Positions 43,132 through 51,959 of a stretch of 64,000 nucleotides of DNA are shown in pieces (the stretch's first letter is position 1; the number at the start of each line of letters is the position of its first letter). This DNA comes from Bacillota bacterium. Its GTDB lineage: Bacteria; Bacillota; Bacilli; Paenibacillales; UBA4045. The position numbers and the translations under genes are program-made. Location: NCBI GenBank assembly GCA_023441055.1, contig JAEZQY010000062.1, positions 1-64,000 of the forward strand. The letters run 5' to 3'. Under the pieces are notes generated by a model. The model was not told the DNA's origin and did not search any database. It was given only the letters and a program-made list of their open reading frames with translations.

Positions 43132-43869
43132 ATGCACGATACGCTTGTAGAGGTCGACGATGTTTCGATGCTATATAACATCAGCCGCGAGAGGGTTGAT
43201 AGCCTGAAGGAATATATGATACGCGCTCTTAAAGGGGGACTGGCGATCGATGAGTTCTGGGCTCTTCGGAATGTCTCTCTGCGGATGATGAGAGGGGAAT
43301 CGTTAGGAATTGTCGGATTGAACGGCAGCGGCAAAAGCACATTGCTTAAGCTGATCGCGGGCGTGTTACAGCCTGCCAAAGGAAAGATACAGGTTAGGGG
43401 GTCTATAGCCCCGTTAATCGAGCTTGGCGCCGGATTCGATTATGATCTCACCGCACGCGAGAACATTTACCTGAACGGTGCCATCCTTGGACATAGCAGA
43501 GCGAGGATGAACGAGAGCTTCGATGACATTATCACATTCGCCGAACTGGAGGACTTCATTGACATTCCGATAAAGAATTTTTCTTCCGGAATGGCAGCTC
43601 GGCTTGGCTTTGCGATCGCGACGATCAACAGACCGGATATACTAATCGCGGATGAAATCTTGAGCGTCGGCGATATGAAATTTCAGAGAAAATGTGAATC
43701 GCGAATTTCAGAGATTGTGAGTAGTGGAGCCAGCGTTATATACGTTTCGCATTCTGTGGAATCCGTCAAGAAAATTTGTGCGAAAGCGGCATGGTTGCAA
43801 AAAGGGGAGCTGGTTCGTTTTGGTGATGCGGATTCCGTGTGCGACGCTTATCTAGGAAGCTTGGATTAA
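43132..43869 (+). CDS. Polysaccharide export ATPase (Wzt/TagH-like)
   Basis: The 245-residue ATPase partners the preceding permease. Walker A is GLNGSGKST, the signature FSSGMAARLGFA and Walker B ILIADEILSVGD; the N-terminal YNISRERVDSLKEYMIRAL is typical of Wzt/TagH. It lacks the C-terminal carbohydrate-binding domain that some Wzt proteins use to recognise the finished chain, so export may be coupled to synthesis. GGAGAGG precedes ATG 43132. Confidence 0.94.
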   Translation: MHDTLVEVDDVSMLYNISRERVDSLKEYMIRALKGGLAIDEFWALRNVSLRMMRGESLGIVGLNGSGKSTLLKLIAGVLQPAKGKIQVRGSIAPLIELGAGFDYDLTARENIYLNGAILGHSRARMNESFDDIITFAELEDFIDIPIKNFSSGMAARLGFAIATINRPDILIADEILSVGDMKFQRKCESRISEIVSSGASVIYVSHSVESVKKICAKAAWLQKGELVRFGDADSVCDAYLGSLD

Positions 43870-43902
43870 TTGTTCAATCGCATTCAGAAGGGAACATCAT
43901 AG

Positions 43903-44940
43903 ATGAATTCTTTAATTTCCGGTCAGGTCTTATGCGAGATCGATAGTATCCGCAGATCGTCAAAACTAAAAGTAGCCTCTGTCGGATCGACCTCCCGTCT
44001 GCTGGCAGAGTTTCTCGTGCTGCCAAGGAGATCATATGAGCATTTTGAGTGTATCAACTTTCTAGTCTCAAGGCCGGAGGATGCGAGTTTTTGTTTTGAA
44101 CGATTAGATGGCGTAGTGGATATCCTGCTTGTGGACGTGGAGGCGAAACAGAGCTTGGATCTGATGGAGATCGCCACCCAATATGTCCTGCATTCTTCTA
44201 TCGTTGCTTATAAACCCAACGATGCCAGTGTAGAAGCTGCCGATTTGCTAGTCAGGCAGCATTTCCAGGATCAATTATGCGGGAGAACGATATTGATATT
44301 GGGCGCGGGGAATATTTCGGCGAAGCTGGCACTGCGATTATGCGAAAGGAATGCCAGTATAAAGATGCTTTCCAGAAACTACAGCAAAACGAGGACAGTT
44401 GTTGATGGATTGAATGCCATTCTGCCCAAATTCGCACGCTCTTCTATTGAGGGTATTGAACGATTACCGAATGATCCTGTATTCGACGGGCTCATTTCCT
44501 TCGTTGCTGCTGACAGTGTTGCTGGGGAGGAAATGGCTTATCTCGTGAAGAGAGGCGGGATCGCGATTGACGGGGGCATTAATAATTTTTCTTCGGGATT
44601 TCTGAAGGCAAGTGGAGAGAATGGCGTCATATGCAATCGCATGGATGTCAGATTAGGCTTTGTTTACTCGCTGCTGTCGTCCAGTCCGGACGTATTGAAT
44701 TTCTACATGAATGTACGGGGCGAGCGCTCTACCGATAACATTCGCTTCATAGCCGGTGGCATCATAGGCAATCGGGGGGATATTATCGTAGATCGTATTC
44801 AACAACCAACTCAAATTGTCGGAATGGCCAATGGGGTAGGGGGAGTTCTTTCGAATAAGGACTATTCCCCAAAGGACAAGATCAGGCTGGAACGAGCCCG
44901 GGAAAGTTTGGTCACCAGTACCGAGGGAGGAGGGGGATGA
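43903..44940 (+). CDS. Rossmann-fold NAD(P)-binding protein of unknown role
   Basis: The 345-residue protein has a central dinucleotide loop, TILILGAGNISAKLALRLCERN (about residues 128-150), followed by ASIKMLSRNYSKT. This layout resembles shikimate dehydrogenase, FolD or glutamyl-tRNA reductase NAD(P) domains. A later segment, GGIAIDGGINNFSSGFL, is FolD-like. The N-terminal 120 residues are not recognised. Its place between the exporter and the ligase-like gene is unusual for a polysaccharide operon. It might reduce a sugar or polyol precursor. AAGGGA precedes the ATG; the stop overlaps the next gene by 4 nt. Confidence 0.7.
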   Translation: MNSLISGQVLCEIDSIRRSSKLKVASVGSTSRLLAEFLVLPRRSYEHFECINFLVSRPEDASFCFERLDGVVDILLVDVEAKQSLDLMEIATQYVLHSSIVAYKPNDASVEAADLLVRQHFQDQLCGRTILILGAGNISAKLALRLCERNASIKMLSRNYSKTRTVVDGLNAILPKFARSSIEGIERLPNDPVFDGLISFVAADSVAGEEMAYLVKRGGIAIDGGINNFSSGFLKASGENGVICNRMDVRLGFVYSLLSSSPDVLNFYMNVRGERSTDNIRFIAGGIIGNRGDIIVDRIQQPTQIVGMANGVGGVLSNKDYSPKDKIRLERARESLVTSTEGGGG

Positions 44941-47117
44941 AGGGGGGCCTGGATAGGGACAATAATCGCTGGTTCATCGCGGCTACATCCATTTTCGTCG
45001 TTTTATTTTTGTACATTGCGCCATTTAGTAAGGGTTTGTACGTTGGATATGAAACCGCCTTCGAAAGACCGTTATATATCGCTCTGGTTTGCAGCTTGGC
45101 AGCTCTAATTGTCATCTGTGTCTATCTTTATCGGAATTGGAAAGTGGCTTCTCACGGGGATATTCTTGTTGCTCTGATATGGGTCATACCAATATCCTAT
45201 TTCATTGCGACGCTACAGGCGATAACGAGTGAGCGGGCTTTCATCGAAGCGTTCGTCAGATTGGGTTGGGGTGTATTTTTTGTTCTTGGCTATTTCATAA
45301 CGCGTCATTCTGCTGGGCTTAAGTTATTACTGTTCGCTTTAATCGGTTCAGGCTATGTGATCGTCATATTTGGTTTATTGAACTGGTTTGGTAACGTTCA
45401 TTATCATGAAGCGGTTTTAGCGGATCGATTATCTAGTGTCTTTCAGTACCCGAACGCTTATGCGGCCTACTTAATCGCGATAGCGATGGGCGCCTTGATC
45501 ATGGTTCAATCCTCACGGAAGAAGAGTGTTCTCGTCTTCCATGCTTCTATGCTGGTACCCGTGTTCTTGTCCTTACTGCTTACCCTCTCCAGAGGGGCGA
45601 TGCTTGTCCTATTTGTCGTTCTGATTTTCTATTTGGCCTTGCTCCCTTGGAAACGTCAACTTATAAGCGTTATGGAACTAGGGATTTCCGGGATAGCTGC
45701 TTTTGCTGTATATGGTTTTTCAGTTAAGACAAGGGGACAGCTGATAGACAATTACTCGCCAGAGATATCTTTACGCGGATGGCTGCTCGTGCTGGGAATA
45801 GCCGCGATTGCAAGCTTGGTTGTTCTAGGAGTAAGGCAGTGGCTTGGCAAGCTTGAAGAAAATAAAGCAGACATACGATGGAGCCCTGTATGTTTGGTGT
45901 TACCGGTCGTTCTTGTCTCGTTAGGCTTGGCGTTATATGTTCTGATCATGTCGAACTTTCCATTCAGCAAGATCCTGCCTGCCGAAATTGCCGCCAGGCT
46001 GGAGGGGCTCAATCTGAAATCTACTAGTGTTTTCTTAAGAAATACATTGTACGAAGACGCAATAAGGGCAGGAGCGGATTCCCCGGTATTCGGTGCCGGA
46101 GGCGGTGCTTGGTCGGTATTGTTCGAGTCGTACAAAAGTTATCCTTATTCTAGTACCAAAGTTCACAACTTCTATATTGAAACTTATTTAGAATCCGGAT
46201 TGTTCGGCGTGATCGTTCTTATTGCTATTCTATGTTACGTGTTCGTCTTATTTACCAGTTTAGTAAAGAAGAAGATCAGAGAAGCGAGTGATGACATTCG
46301 GTGGTTGATATTACCCGTTTTTTCTATCGTTATTCTAGGGCATAGCATCGTCGATTTTGACATGAGCTACTTTTATCTGTCTTCCCTTGTTTTTTTGAGT
46401 TTGGGAGCTACGACGGCCATTTCGAATAGACCGATAGCGGTTATCTGGAGCAAAGCGAGCAGGGGAAGAGTAACGAAGGGCTTTGCCTCAGGCTTGTTCT
46501 TGGCAGCGATATTCGTGATTTACAAGTGCATGATTGCGTTAAGTGCGGATGAATACTATCGATCCTCAGTGAACGTGCTCGCCGAGGGGGGGAACTACGA
46601 GGCCTTTCAATCCGCAATTGAGCAAGCTGAGAACTTGAAGCCTGGACATTCCCGATATTTATTAACCATGGCCGAATTGAATCAATTTATTTATTCCGAA
46701 ACGAAGGATGAAAGCTTTTCGAATACTGCGGAGTACGCTTTGAACAAGTTAAAGGCTAGTGATCCATATAACATCAAAGCAGTAGAGATAAATTACGATC
46801 TGGGTATGGATATTGGGAACCTCGATCACGCTTATGAGGAAATAAGCAGAGCCGTCAAGCTATTTCCTTGGACGATTGGATTTTACGAGAAAGCCATCGA
46901 GCTTAGCCTCTTGCTAGGAAGTGATTCTACTCTACCGGATGATAAGCGCAGCTATTATATAAGAGAGGCCAAGTTGCTAGAGGGTGAGATAAACAGGAGA
47001 TTTGAAATGATTGATCGCTTGCCTGAGACTGAGCGCGTAATGAGCCGAGGAGTATTCGGTTTAAACGACAACCTTCAAGCGCAGCTTCAAATACTGGATG
47101 CTGTTCAGGGAGAATAA
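44937..47117 (+). CDS. O-antigen ligase/polymerase-like protein with helical-repeat tail
   Basis: The 726-residue protein has about ten or more membrane helices (to about residue 510) and the Wzy_C/WaaL-type region (LLTLSRGAMLVLFVV; HNFYIETYLESGLFGVIV). A soluble C-terminal part of about 200 residues is made of TPR-like helices (EYALNKLKASDPYNIKAVEINYDLG). This combination is that of WsfB-type ligases, which transfer glycans to S-layer proteins in Paenibacillus and Geobacillus. Ligase versus polymerase cannot be decided from sequence. The start overlaps the previous stop (ATGA). Confidence 0.85.
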   Translation: MKGGLDRDNNRWFIAATSIFVVLFLYIAPFSKGLYVGYETAFERPLYIALVCSLAALIVICVYLYRNWKVASHGDILVALIWVIPISYFIATLQAITSERAFIEAFVRLGWGVFFVLGYFITRHSAGLKLLLFALIGSGYVIVIFGLLNWFGNVHYHEAVLADRLSSVFQYPNAYAAYLIAIAMGALIMVQSSRKKSVLVFHASMLVPVFLSLLLTLSRGAMLVLFVVLIFYLALLPWKRQLISVMELGISGIAAFAVYGFSVKTRGQLIDNYSPEISLRGWLLVLGIAAIASLVVLGVRQWLGKLEENKADIRWSPVCLVLPVVLVSLGLALYVLIMSNFPFSKILPAEIAARLEGLNLKSTSVFLRNTLYEDAIRAGADSPVFGAGGGAWSVLFESYKSYPYSSTKVHNFYIETYLESGLFGVIVLIAILCYVFVLFTSLVKKKIREASDDIRWLILPVFSIVILGHSIVDFDMSYFYLSSLVFLSLGATTAISNRPIAVIWSKASRGRVTKGFASGLFLAAIFVIYKCMIALSADEYYRSSVNVLAEGGNYEAFQSAIEQAENLKPGHSRYLLTMAELNQFIYSETKDESFSNTAEYALNKLKASDPYNIKAVEINYDLGMDIGNLDHAYEEISRAVKLFPWTIGFYEKAIELSLLLGSDSTLPDDKRSYYIREAKLLEGEINRRFEMIDRLPETERVMSRGVFGLNDNLQAQLQILDAVQGE

Positions 47118-47120
47118 AGG

Positions 47121-47741
47121 ATGAAGACATATGCGGTAATAAAAAGGGTTATCGACATCGTAATTTCAATAATTGCTCTTGTCTGTTTCCTGCCAGCGTC
47201 ACTGATCATCGTTATTCTGATAAAAATGGAGTCTAAGGGGCCTGTGTTATTCAAGCAACAACGAATAGGCAAGCATCAACAACCATTTAGGATTCTAAAA
47301 TTCAGAACGATGAAAGTAGACGCCCCTTGTGATATGCCTACTCACTTGCTGCTTCATGACATACACAAGCATACAACCAGAATCGGGGCTTTTTTGCGGA
47401 AGACAAGCCTGGATGAATGGCCGCAATTCATTAATATTCTAAAGGGCGAAATGAGTCTGGTAGGTCCTCGGCCGGCGCTGTGGAATCAATACGATTTGAT
47501 TCTCGAAAGGGAACGCTGCGGCGTGCATGTTATTGTTCCAGGATTGACGGGATGGGCTCAAATTAATGGTAGAGACACGCTTTCTAACAATGCCAAGGTT
47601 GGTTTTGACGGCGAATACCTCGTAAATAGGAGCACCTTGCTCGATATAAAGATTATTTTGTTAACAATTAAGAAAGTGATAAACAGAGAAGGGGTTGGAG
47701 AGGACGCAGGCGCTGATCGGAGAGAGGGGGAATTCTTGTGA
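47121..47741 (+). CDS. Initiating undecaprenyl-phosphate sugar phosphotransferase
   Basis: The 206-residue polyprenyl-phosphate sugar-1-phosphate transferase belongs to the PglC/WcaJ C-terminal family. One N-terminal membrane segment (VISIIALVCFLPASLIIVIL) is followed by FKQQRIGKHQQPFRILKFRTMK, the catalytic-region RKTSLDEWPQFINILKGEMSLVGPRPAL and PGLTGWAQINGRD. It loads the first sugar on the lipid carrier. It lies mid-operon, directly after the ligase-like gene. AGGGAG precedes the ATG. The stop overlaps the next GTG. Confidence 0.94.
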   Translation: MKTYAVIKRVIDIVISIIALVCFLPASLIIVILIKMESKGPVLFKQQRIGKHQQPFRILKFRTMKVDAPCDMPTHLLLHDIHKHTTRIGAFLRKTSLDEWPQFINILKGEMSLVGPRPALWNQYDLILERERCGVHVIVPGLTGWAQINGRDTLSNNAKVGFDGEYLVNRSTLLDIKIILLTIKKVINREGVGEDAGADRREGEFL

Positions 47742-48925
47742 AGGTATTGGTCGTTAGCCAGTATTTTTATCCGGAACAGTTCAGAGTGAACGAAATGTGC
47801 TTCGAGATGGCCCGCTGCGGATCTGAAGTAACCGTTTTGACAGGTCTCCCCAATTATCCTGAGGGGATCATCCATTCAGCGTACAGGCGACTCAAAAGAC
47901 GGAATGAGAAAATACATGGGGTTACCGTAAAACGAGTGCCGATCATGGGACGGGGTCGTAATCGAATTACATTATCGCTAAATTACTTGAGTTTTGCACT
48001 AATGGCTTCCATTCAATCCATTTTTCTAAGGGGGAAATTCGATCTCATTATTGTTTACCAGTTGTCTCCGGTCACGATGGCATTACCCGCAATTATTCTT
48101 AAGTGGCTTACAGGAAAGCCCCTCATTCTCTACTGCCATGATTTATGGCCGGCAAGTGCTTCCGCAGGGGGAATAGAGGATGGGGGCATACTCTACCGGT
48201 TACTGCTTACGATGAGCAGATGGGTATACCGAAATTGTGATGAAATCATCATCAGTTCTAAACAATTTGAGCACTATTTTCACAATGAATTAGGAATCGA
48301 GCAGAAGCTCACCTATCTTCCGGTTTTTGCTGAATCGATATTCGAAGGAATAGGTTTGGATAAGGGAAATAGCGAGGAAACCCATTTCGTGTTCGCGGGA
48401 AACATTGGGGAGATGCAAAGCGTCGAAACTATCCTGTATGCGGCTAAAGAGTTAATTGATGAGAAACGCATTCACTTTCATATCGTGGGAAGTGGTACAT
48501 CCCGCAAGCAGTGCCAACAACTGGCCGAGGATTTGGGCGCAGTTAATGTGACGTTCTATGGACATCTCTCCTTGGGTGAGCTCCCATTCTTCTATAAGAT
48601 GGCGGATGCCATGATTGTCACGCTGAAAGCGGAAAAGTCGCTATCCTACACGCTTCCGAATAAAGTTCAATCTTATATGGCTGCAAGCAAGCCGATATTA
48701 GGCGCTATCAATGGCGAGACGAGAAGAGTCATTGAAGAATCGGGCTGCGGATATTGTACGACGGCGGAGGACTATAAAGGACTAGCGTCGATTATCCGAA
48801 GGTTTGCTTCCGAAAAAAACAAGCATGAACAATTCGGACAACGCGCTAGGAGCTATTATGATAGTCACTACTCAAAAACGTTGTTTATCGAGAGGCTGAA
48901 TAAAGTGTTGCAAAAATATGGTTAA
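47738..48925 (+). CDS. WbuB-like GT4 glycosyltransferase
   Basis: The 395-residue GT-B enzyme has an N-terminus, MKVLVVSQYFYPEQFRVNE, and a TGLPNYPEG motif typical of WbuB-type transferases. In E. coli O26, WbuB is encoded beside fnlABC and is thought to transfer L-FucNAc. Here the gene also directly precedes an fnl-like trio, so the same donor is likely. CHDLWPAS and FAGNIGEMQSVETILYAA are other family blocks. The start is GTG 47738 overlapping the previous stop. Confidence 0.88.
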   Translation: MKVLVVSQYFYPEQFRVNEMCFEMARCGSEVTVLTGLPNYPEGIIHSAYRRLKRRNEKIHGVTVKRVPIMGRGRNRITLSLNYLSFALMASIQSIFLRGKFDLIIVYQLSPVTMALPAIILKWLTGKPLILYCHDLWPASASAGGIEDGGILYRLLLTMSRWVYRNCDEIIISSKQFEHYFHNELGIEQKLTYLPVFAESIFEGIGLDKGNSEETHFVFAGNIGEMQSVETILYAAKELIDEKRIHFHIVGSGTSRKQCQQLAEDLGAVNVTFYGHLSLGELPFFYKMADAMIVTLKAEKSLSYTLPNKVQSYMAASKPILGAINGETRRVIEESGCGYCTTAEDYKGLASIIRRFASEKNKHEQFGQRARSYYDSHYSKTLFIERLNKVLQKYG

Positions 48926-48938
48926 GGTGGAGACGGGA

Positions 48939-49973
48939 ATGTTAGCAGACAGAACGATTGCCATTACCGGAGGTACGGGGTCCTTTGGACATGCAGTAGC
49001 GAGAAGGTTACTTCAGTCGGACATCAAAGAAATACGGATTTTTTCCCGTGATGAAAAGAAGCAAGACGATATGAGGAAGCATTTCGAAGATCGAAGGCTA
49101 AAATTTTTTATTGGCGATGTAAGAGATCCCCACACTTTTAAAGAAGCTTTCTACGATGCGGATTACGTATTTCATGCGGCGGCTTTAAAGCAAGTTCCTT
49201 CCTGTGAGAATTTCCCGATGGAAGCCGTTAAAACCAACATTATCGGAACGGAAAATGTATTAAACGCAGCAATCGAGAACGAGGTTAAGAAAGTGATTTG
49301 TCTATCTACGGATAAAGCCACGTATCCCATCAACGCGATGGGAATATCCAAGGCCATGATGGAGAAGCTAGCAGTTGCCAGATCAGGGTACGCATCGTCG
49401 AAAAATACGGTTATCGGGTGTACTCGTTTCGGCAACGTAATGGCTTCACGCGGCTCCGTTATCCCCTTGTTCATTGAGCAAATTAAAGCCGGACGTGCGA
49501 TTACGGTGACTCATCCCGATATGACTAGGTTTATGATGAGCTTGGAGGATGCGGTTGACTTAGTTCTATTTGCATTTACGCACGCAAAAAAAGGGGATAT
49601 CTTGATCAATAAATCTCCAGCATGCACGGTTGGAGACTTGGCGACTGCGATAAAAGATGTATTGAAAGCGAGCAATGACATTGTCGTTACAGGAGCGAGG
49701 CACGGAGAAAAGTGGCATGAAAAGTTACTTACGAATGAAGAATCAATGATCGTGGAAGATTTGGATCGTTTTTATAGAATTCCGGCCGATTATCAGGAGT
49801 CGAATTACTGTAATGATTACGAGAGCCGGGACAGGCTTCCTTATCTGGATAGGGAATATTGTTCAAACAGCACCAGACGTCTTCAAATAAGTGAAATAAA
49901 AAGCAAATTACTTACATTGGATTGTATACAAGAAGCAATCGGTCAACTGGGGGTAGTGTCATTAAATACTTAA
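48939..49973 (+). CDS. UDP-GlcNAc 4,6-dehydratase/5-epimerase (FnlA/CapE-like)
   Basis: The 344-residue extended SDR starts with the NAD loop ITGGTGSFGHAVARRLL and has the FnlA/CapE blocks VFHAAALKQVPSCENFP, CLSTDKATYPINAMGISKAMMEKL and the MTRFMMSLEDAVDLV segment. It converts UDP-GlcNAc to the 4-keto-6-deoxy L-sugars that start the UDP-L-FucNAc and UDP-L-QuiNAc routes. ATG 48939 is 8 nt from AAGGTGG; an ATG at 48918 lacks a ribosome site. The next gene starts inside its end. Confidence 0.92.
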   Translation: MLADRTIAITGGTGSFGHAVARRLLQSDIKEIRIFSRDEKKQDDMRKHFEDRRLKFFIGDVRDPHTFKEAFYDADYVFHAAALKQVPSCENFPMEAVKTNIIGTENVLNAAIENEVKKVICLSTDKATYPINAMGISKAMMEKLAVARSGYASSKNTVIGCTRFGNVMASRGSVIPLFIEQIKAGRAITVTHPDMTRFMMSLEDAVDLVLFAFTHAKKGDILINKSPACTVGDLATAIKDVLKASNDIVVTGARHGEKWHEKLLTNEESMIVEDLDRFYRIPADYQESNYCNDYESRDRLPYLDREYCSNSTRRLQISEIKSKLLTLDCIQEAIGQLGVVSLNT

Positions 49974-50839
49974 TTATCGGCGCTGGAGGCATGGCCGGCC
50001 ACATGGTTGCCATTTACTTAAGAGAGCAAGGCTACTCCGTTACCGCGATTGCCAGACGCCCACTGTCGTTTGCTCCTCATACGGTTTGTGATGTGAAAGA
50101 ATTGAAAAGATTGGATGAGATTATTAAGGCTGATCAATACGATACAATCGTCAATTGCGCGGGAATTCTTAACCGCGAAGCCGAATCCCGGCGATCTGAA
50201 GCAGCTTTCGTTAATAGTTTTCTGCCCCACCACTTAAGCGATACGATGAGGGATATGAGCACGCAGGTTATTCATGTTAGTACGGATTGCGTTTTTTCAG
50301 GTCTTCAAGGGGGATATTCGGAACACTCGTATAGAGACGGAATTTCTTATTACGATCGTTCTAAAGCGCTTGGTGAAATCGAAAACAGTAAAGATCTTAC
50401 CTTTCGTACTTCTTTGGTTGGACCGGATTTAAACCCCGACGGTATCGGCTTATTCAACTGGTTCATGAAACAAGAGAAGGAAATCGCCGGATTCGTCAAG
50501 GCGATTTGGACAGGAGTAACGACTTTAACGCTTGCGAAAGCGATAGAAAATGCGTCTATCGTTAAGTTAAGCGGAATCTATCATTTAGTTAATCAAACGT
50601 CTATTAATAAGTTCGATTTGTTAGAACAGTTTAATAAACATTTCACCGATAACAAAAAAATTATTCATCCAAGCGAAAGTCTCGTTGTAGACAAATCTCT
50701 AATCAACAACAGGACGGACTTTGAATTTGTGGTACCGTCATACGAAGCAATGGTCATCGAGATGAAAAAATGGATGGAGCAACATAAAGAGTTGTATCCG
50801 CATTATTATGGAGAGCGAAAGGAGATGTGTGATGCATAG
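49961..50839 (+). CDS. RmlD-like sugar-nucleotide reductase
   Basis: The protein of about 292 residues (first residues MKYLIIGAGGMAGH) is an extended SDR similar to dTDP-4-dehydrorhamnose reductase. Blocks are IVNCAGILNREAESRRSEAA, VIHVSTDCVFSG and SYYDRSKALGE (Y-x3-K). It should reduce the 4-keto group of the FnlA product. It lacks the C-terminal cupin of CapF/FnlB, which favours the WbvR-type route to UDP-L-QuiNAc over UDP-L-FucNAc. There is no ATG/GTG/TTG near the expected start: ATT 49961, 6 nt after GGGGGT, fits best; TTG 49922 is the alternative. Confidence 0.85.
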   Translation: MKYLIIGAGGMAGHMVAIYLREQGYSVTAIARRPLSFAPHTVCDVKELKRLDEIIKADQYDTIVNCAGILNREAESRRSEAAFVNSFLPHHLSDTMRDMSTQVIHVSTDCVFSGLQGGYSEHSYRDGISYYDRSKALGEIENSKDLTFRTSLVGPDLNPDGIGLFNWFMKQEKEIAGFVKAIWTGVTTLTLAKAIENASIVKLSGIYHLVNQTSINKFDLLEQFNKHFTDNKKIIHPSESLVVDKSLINNRTDFEFVVPSYEAMVIEMKKWMEQHKELYPHYYGERKEMCDA

Positions 50840-51959
50840 CCTTAAGGTAATGACTATTGTGGGAACAAGACCCGAAGTTATCCGATTGAGTGAAACGTTA
50901 CGAAAAATGGATCGTTACTTCGATCACGTTCTCGTTCATACCGGACAAAATTGGGACTATACGCTGAACCAAGTGTTCTTCGAGGAACTGGGCATCAGGC
51001 CTCCGGATTTTTGCTTGGCGTGTACGGGAGATCATCTGGGCGAGACGATGGGAAATGTGATTTCAAAATCCTATGCGCTCATGTCGGAGATTAAGCCGGA
51101 TGCGTTACTGATTCTAGGAGATACGAACTCGGCGTTATCCGCAATCGCCGCCAAGCGCTTGAAGATTCCCGTATTTCATATGGAAGCGGGCAATCGATGT
51201 TTCGATGAGAATCTCCCCGAAGAGATTAACCGAAGAATCGTGGATCATATTTCGGATATACATATGCCTTATACAGAGAATGCCAGAAGGAATTTGATCG
51301 CGGAAGGGTGCAGAAGCGAGCATATTTTCGTCACGGGGTCTCCTCTGACCGAAGTCTTAATGAGTCATCGGGATAACATTGAGAAAAGCGATGTCCTCGA
51401 GCGCCTCGGGCTTAAGGGCAGCGGTTATTTTCTCGTATCGGCTCATCGAGAAGAGAACATCGATATCGAGGATAACTTCCTCTCCTTGATGAATGCGCTT
51501 AACGAAATCGCCCGTTTATATCAAATCCCAATTCTCTATTCGGCGCATCCCAGAAGCCAAAAGATGATCGAAAAGAGACAATTTATTTTCGACCCTCTTG
51601 TTAGAACAACGAAGCCTCTCGGATTCTTTGATTACAATAAGCTCCAATTAAACGCGTACTGTGTTTTGTCAGACAGCGGCACGCTTCCAGAGGAAGCCTC
51701 CATTCTCGGCTTCCCGGCAGTATCGATTAGAACATCTACCGAGCGGCAGGAAACGTTCGATAAGGGCGTCATTCTCATAGGTGGAATTTCGATAAAAGAA
51801 ATATTGCAATCAGTTGCTCTATGCAGGCAAATGTGGGATAACCATGAAGCCTACTCCTTAGTCGGCGATTATGCGGATTTGAACGTGGCCAGCAAAGTGG
51901 TCAAGCTCATCCAGAGCTTTACTCCGATCGTAAATCGAACCATCTGGAGGAAATCATGA
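50832..51959 (+). CDS. UDP-HexNAc 2-epimerase (FnlC/WbvD-like)
   Basis: The 375-residue enzyme belongs to the UDP-GlcNAc 2-epimerase superfamily. It has VGTRPEVIRLSETLRKM, VHTGQNWDYTLNQVFFEEL, HMEAGNRCFDENLPEEINRR and SDSGTLPEEASILGFPAV. In the L-FucNAc/L-QuiNAc pathways this is the third and last step, C-2 epimerisation. AAAGGAGATG precedes ATG 50832, which overlaps the previous gene by 8 nt. With the two genes upstream it makes a complete three-step pathway. Confidence 0.92.
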   Translation: MHSLKVMTIVGTRPEVIRLSETLRKMDRYFDHVLVHTGQNWDYTLNQVFFEELGIRPPDFCLACTGDHLGETMGNVISKSYALMSEIKPDALLILGDTNSALSAIAAKRLKIPVFHMEAGNRCFDENLPEEINRRIVDHISDIHMPYTENARRNLIAEGCRSEHIFVTGSPLTEVLMSHRDNIEKSDVLERLGLKGSGYFLVSAHREENIDIEDNFLSLMNALNEIARLYQIPILYSAHPRSQKMIEKRQFIFDPLVRTTKPLGFFDYNKLQLNAYCVLSDSGTLPEEASILGFPAVSIRTSTERQETFDKGVILIGGISIKEILQSVALCRQMWDNHEAYSLVGDYADLNVASKVVKLIQSFTPIVNRTIWRKS

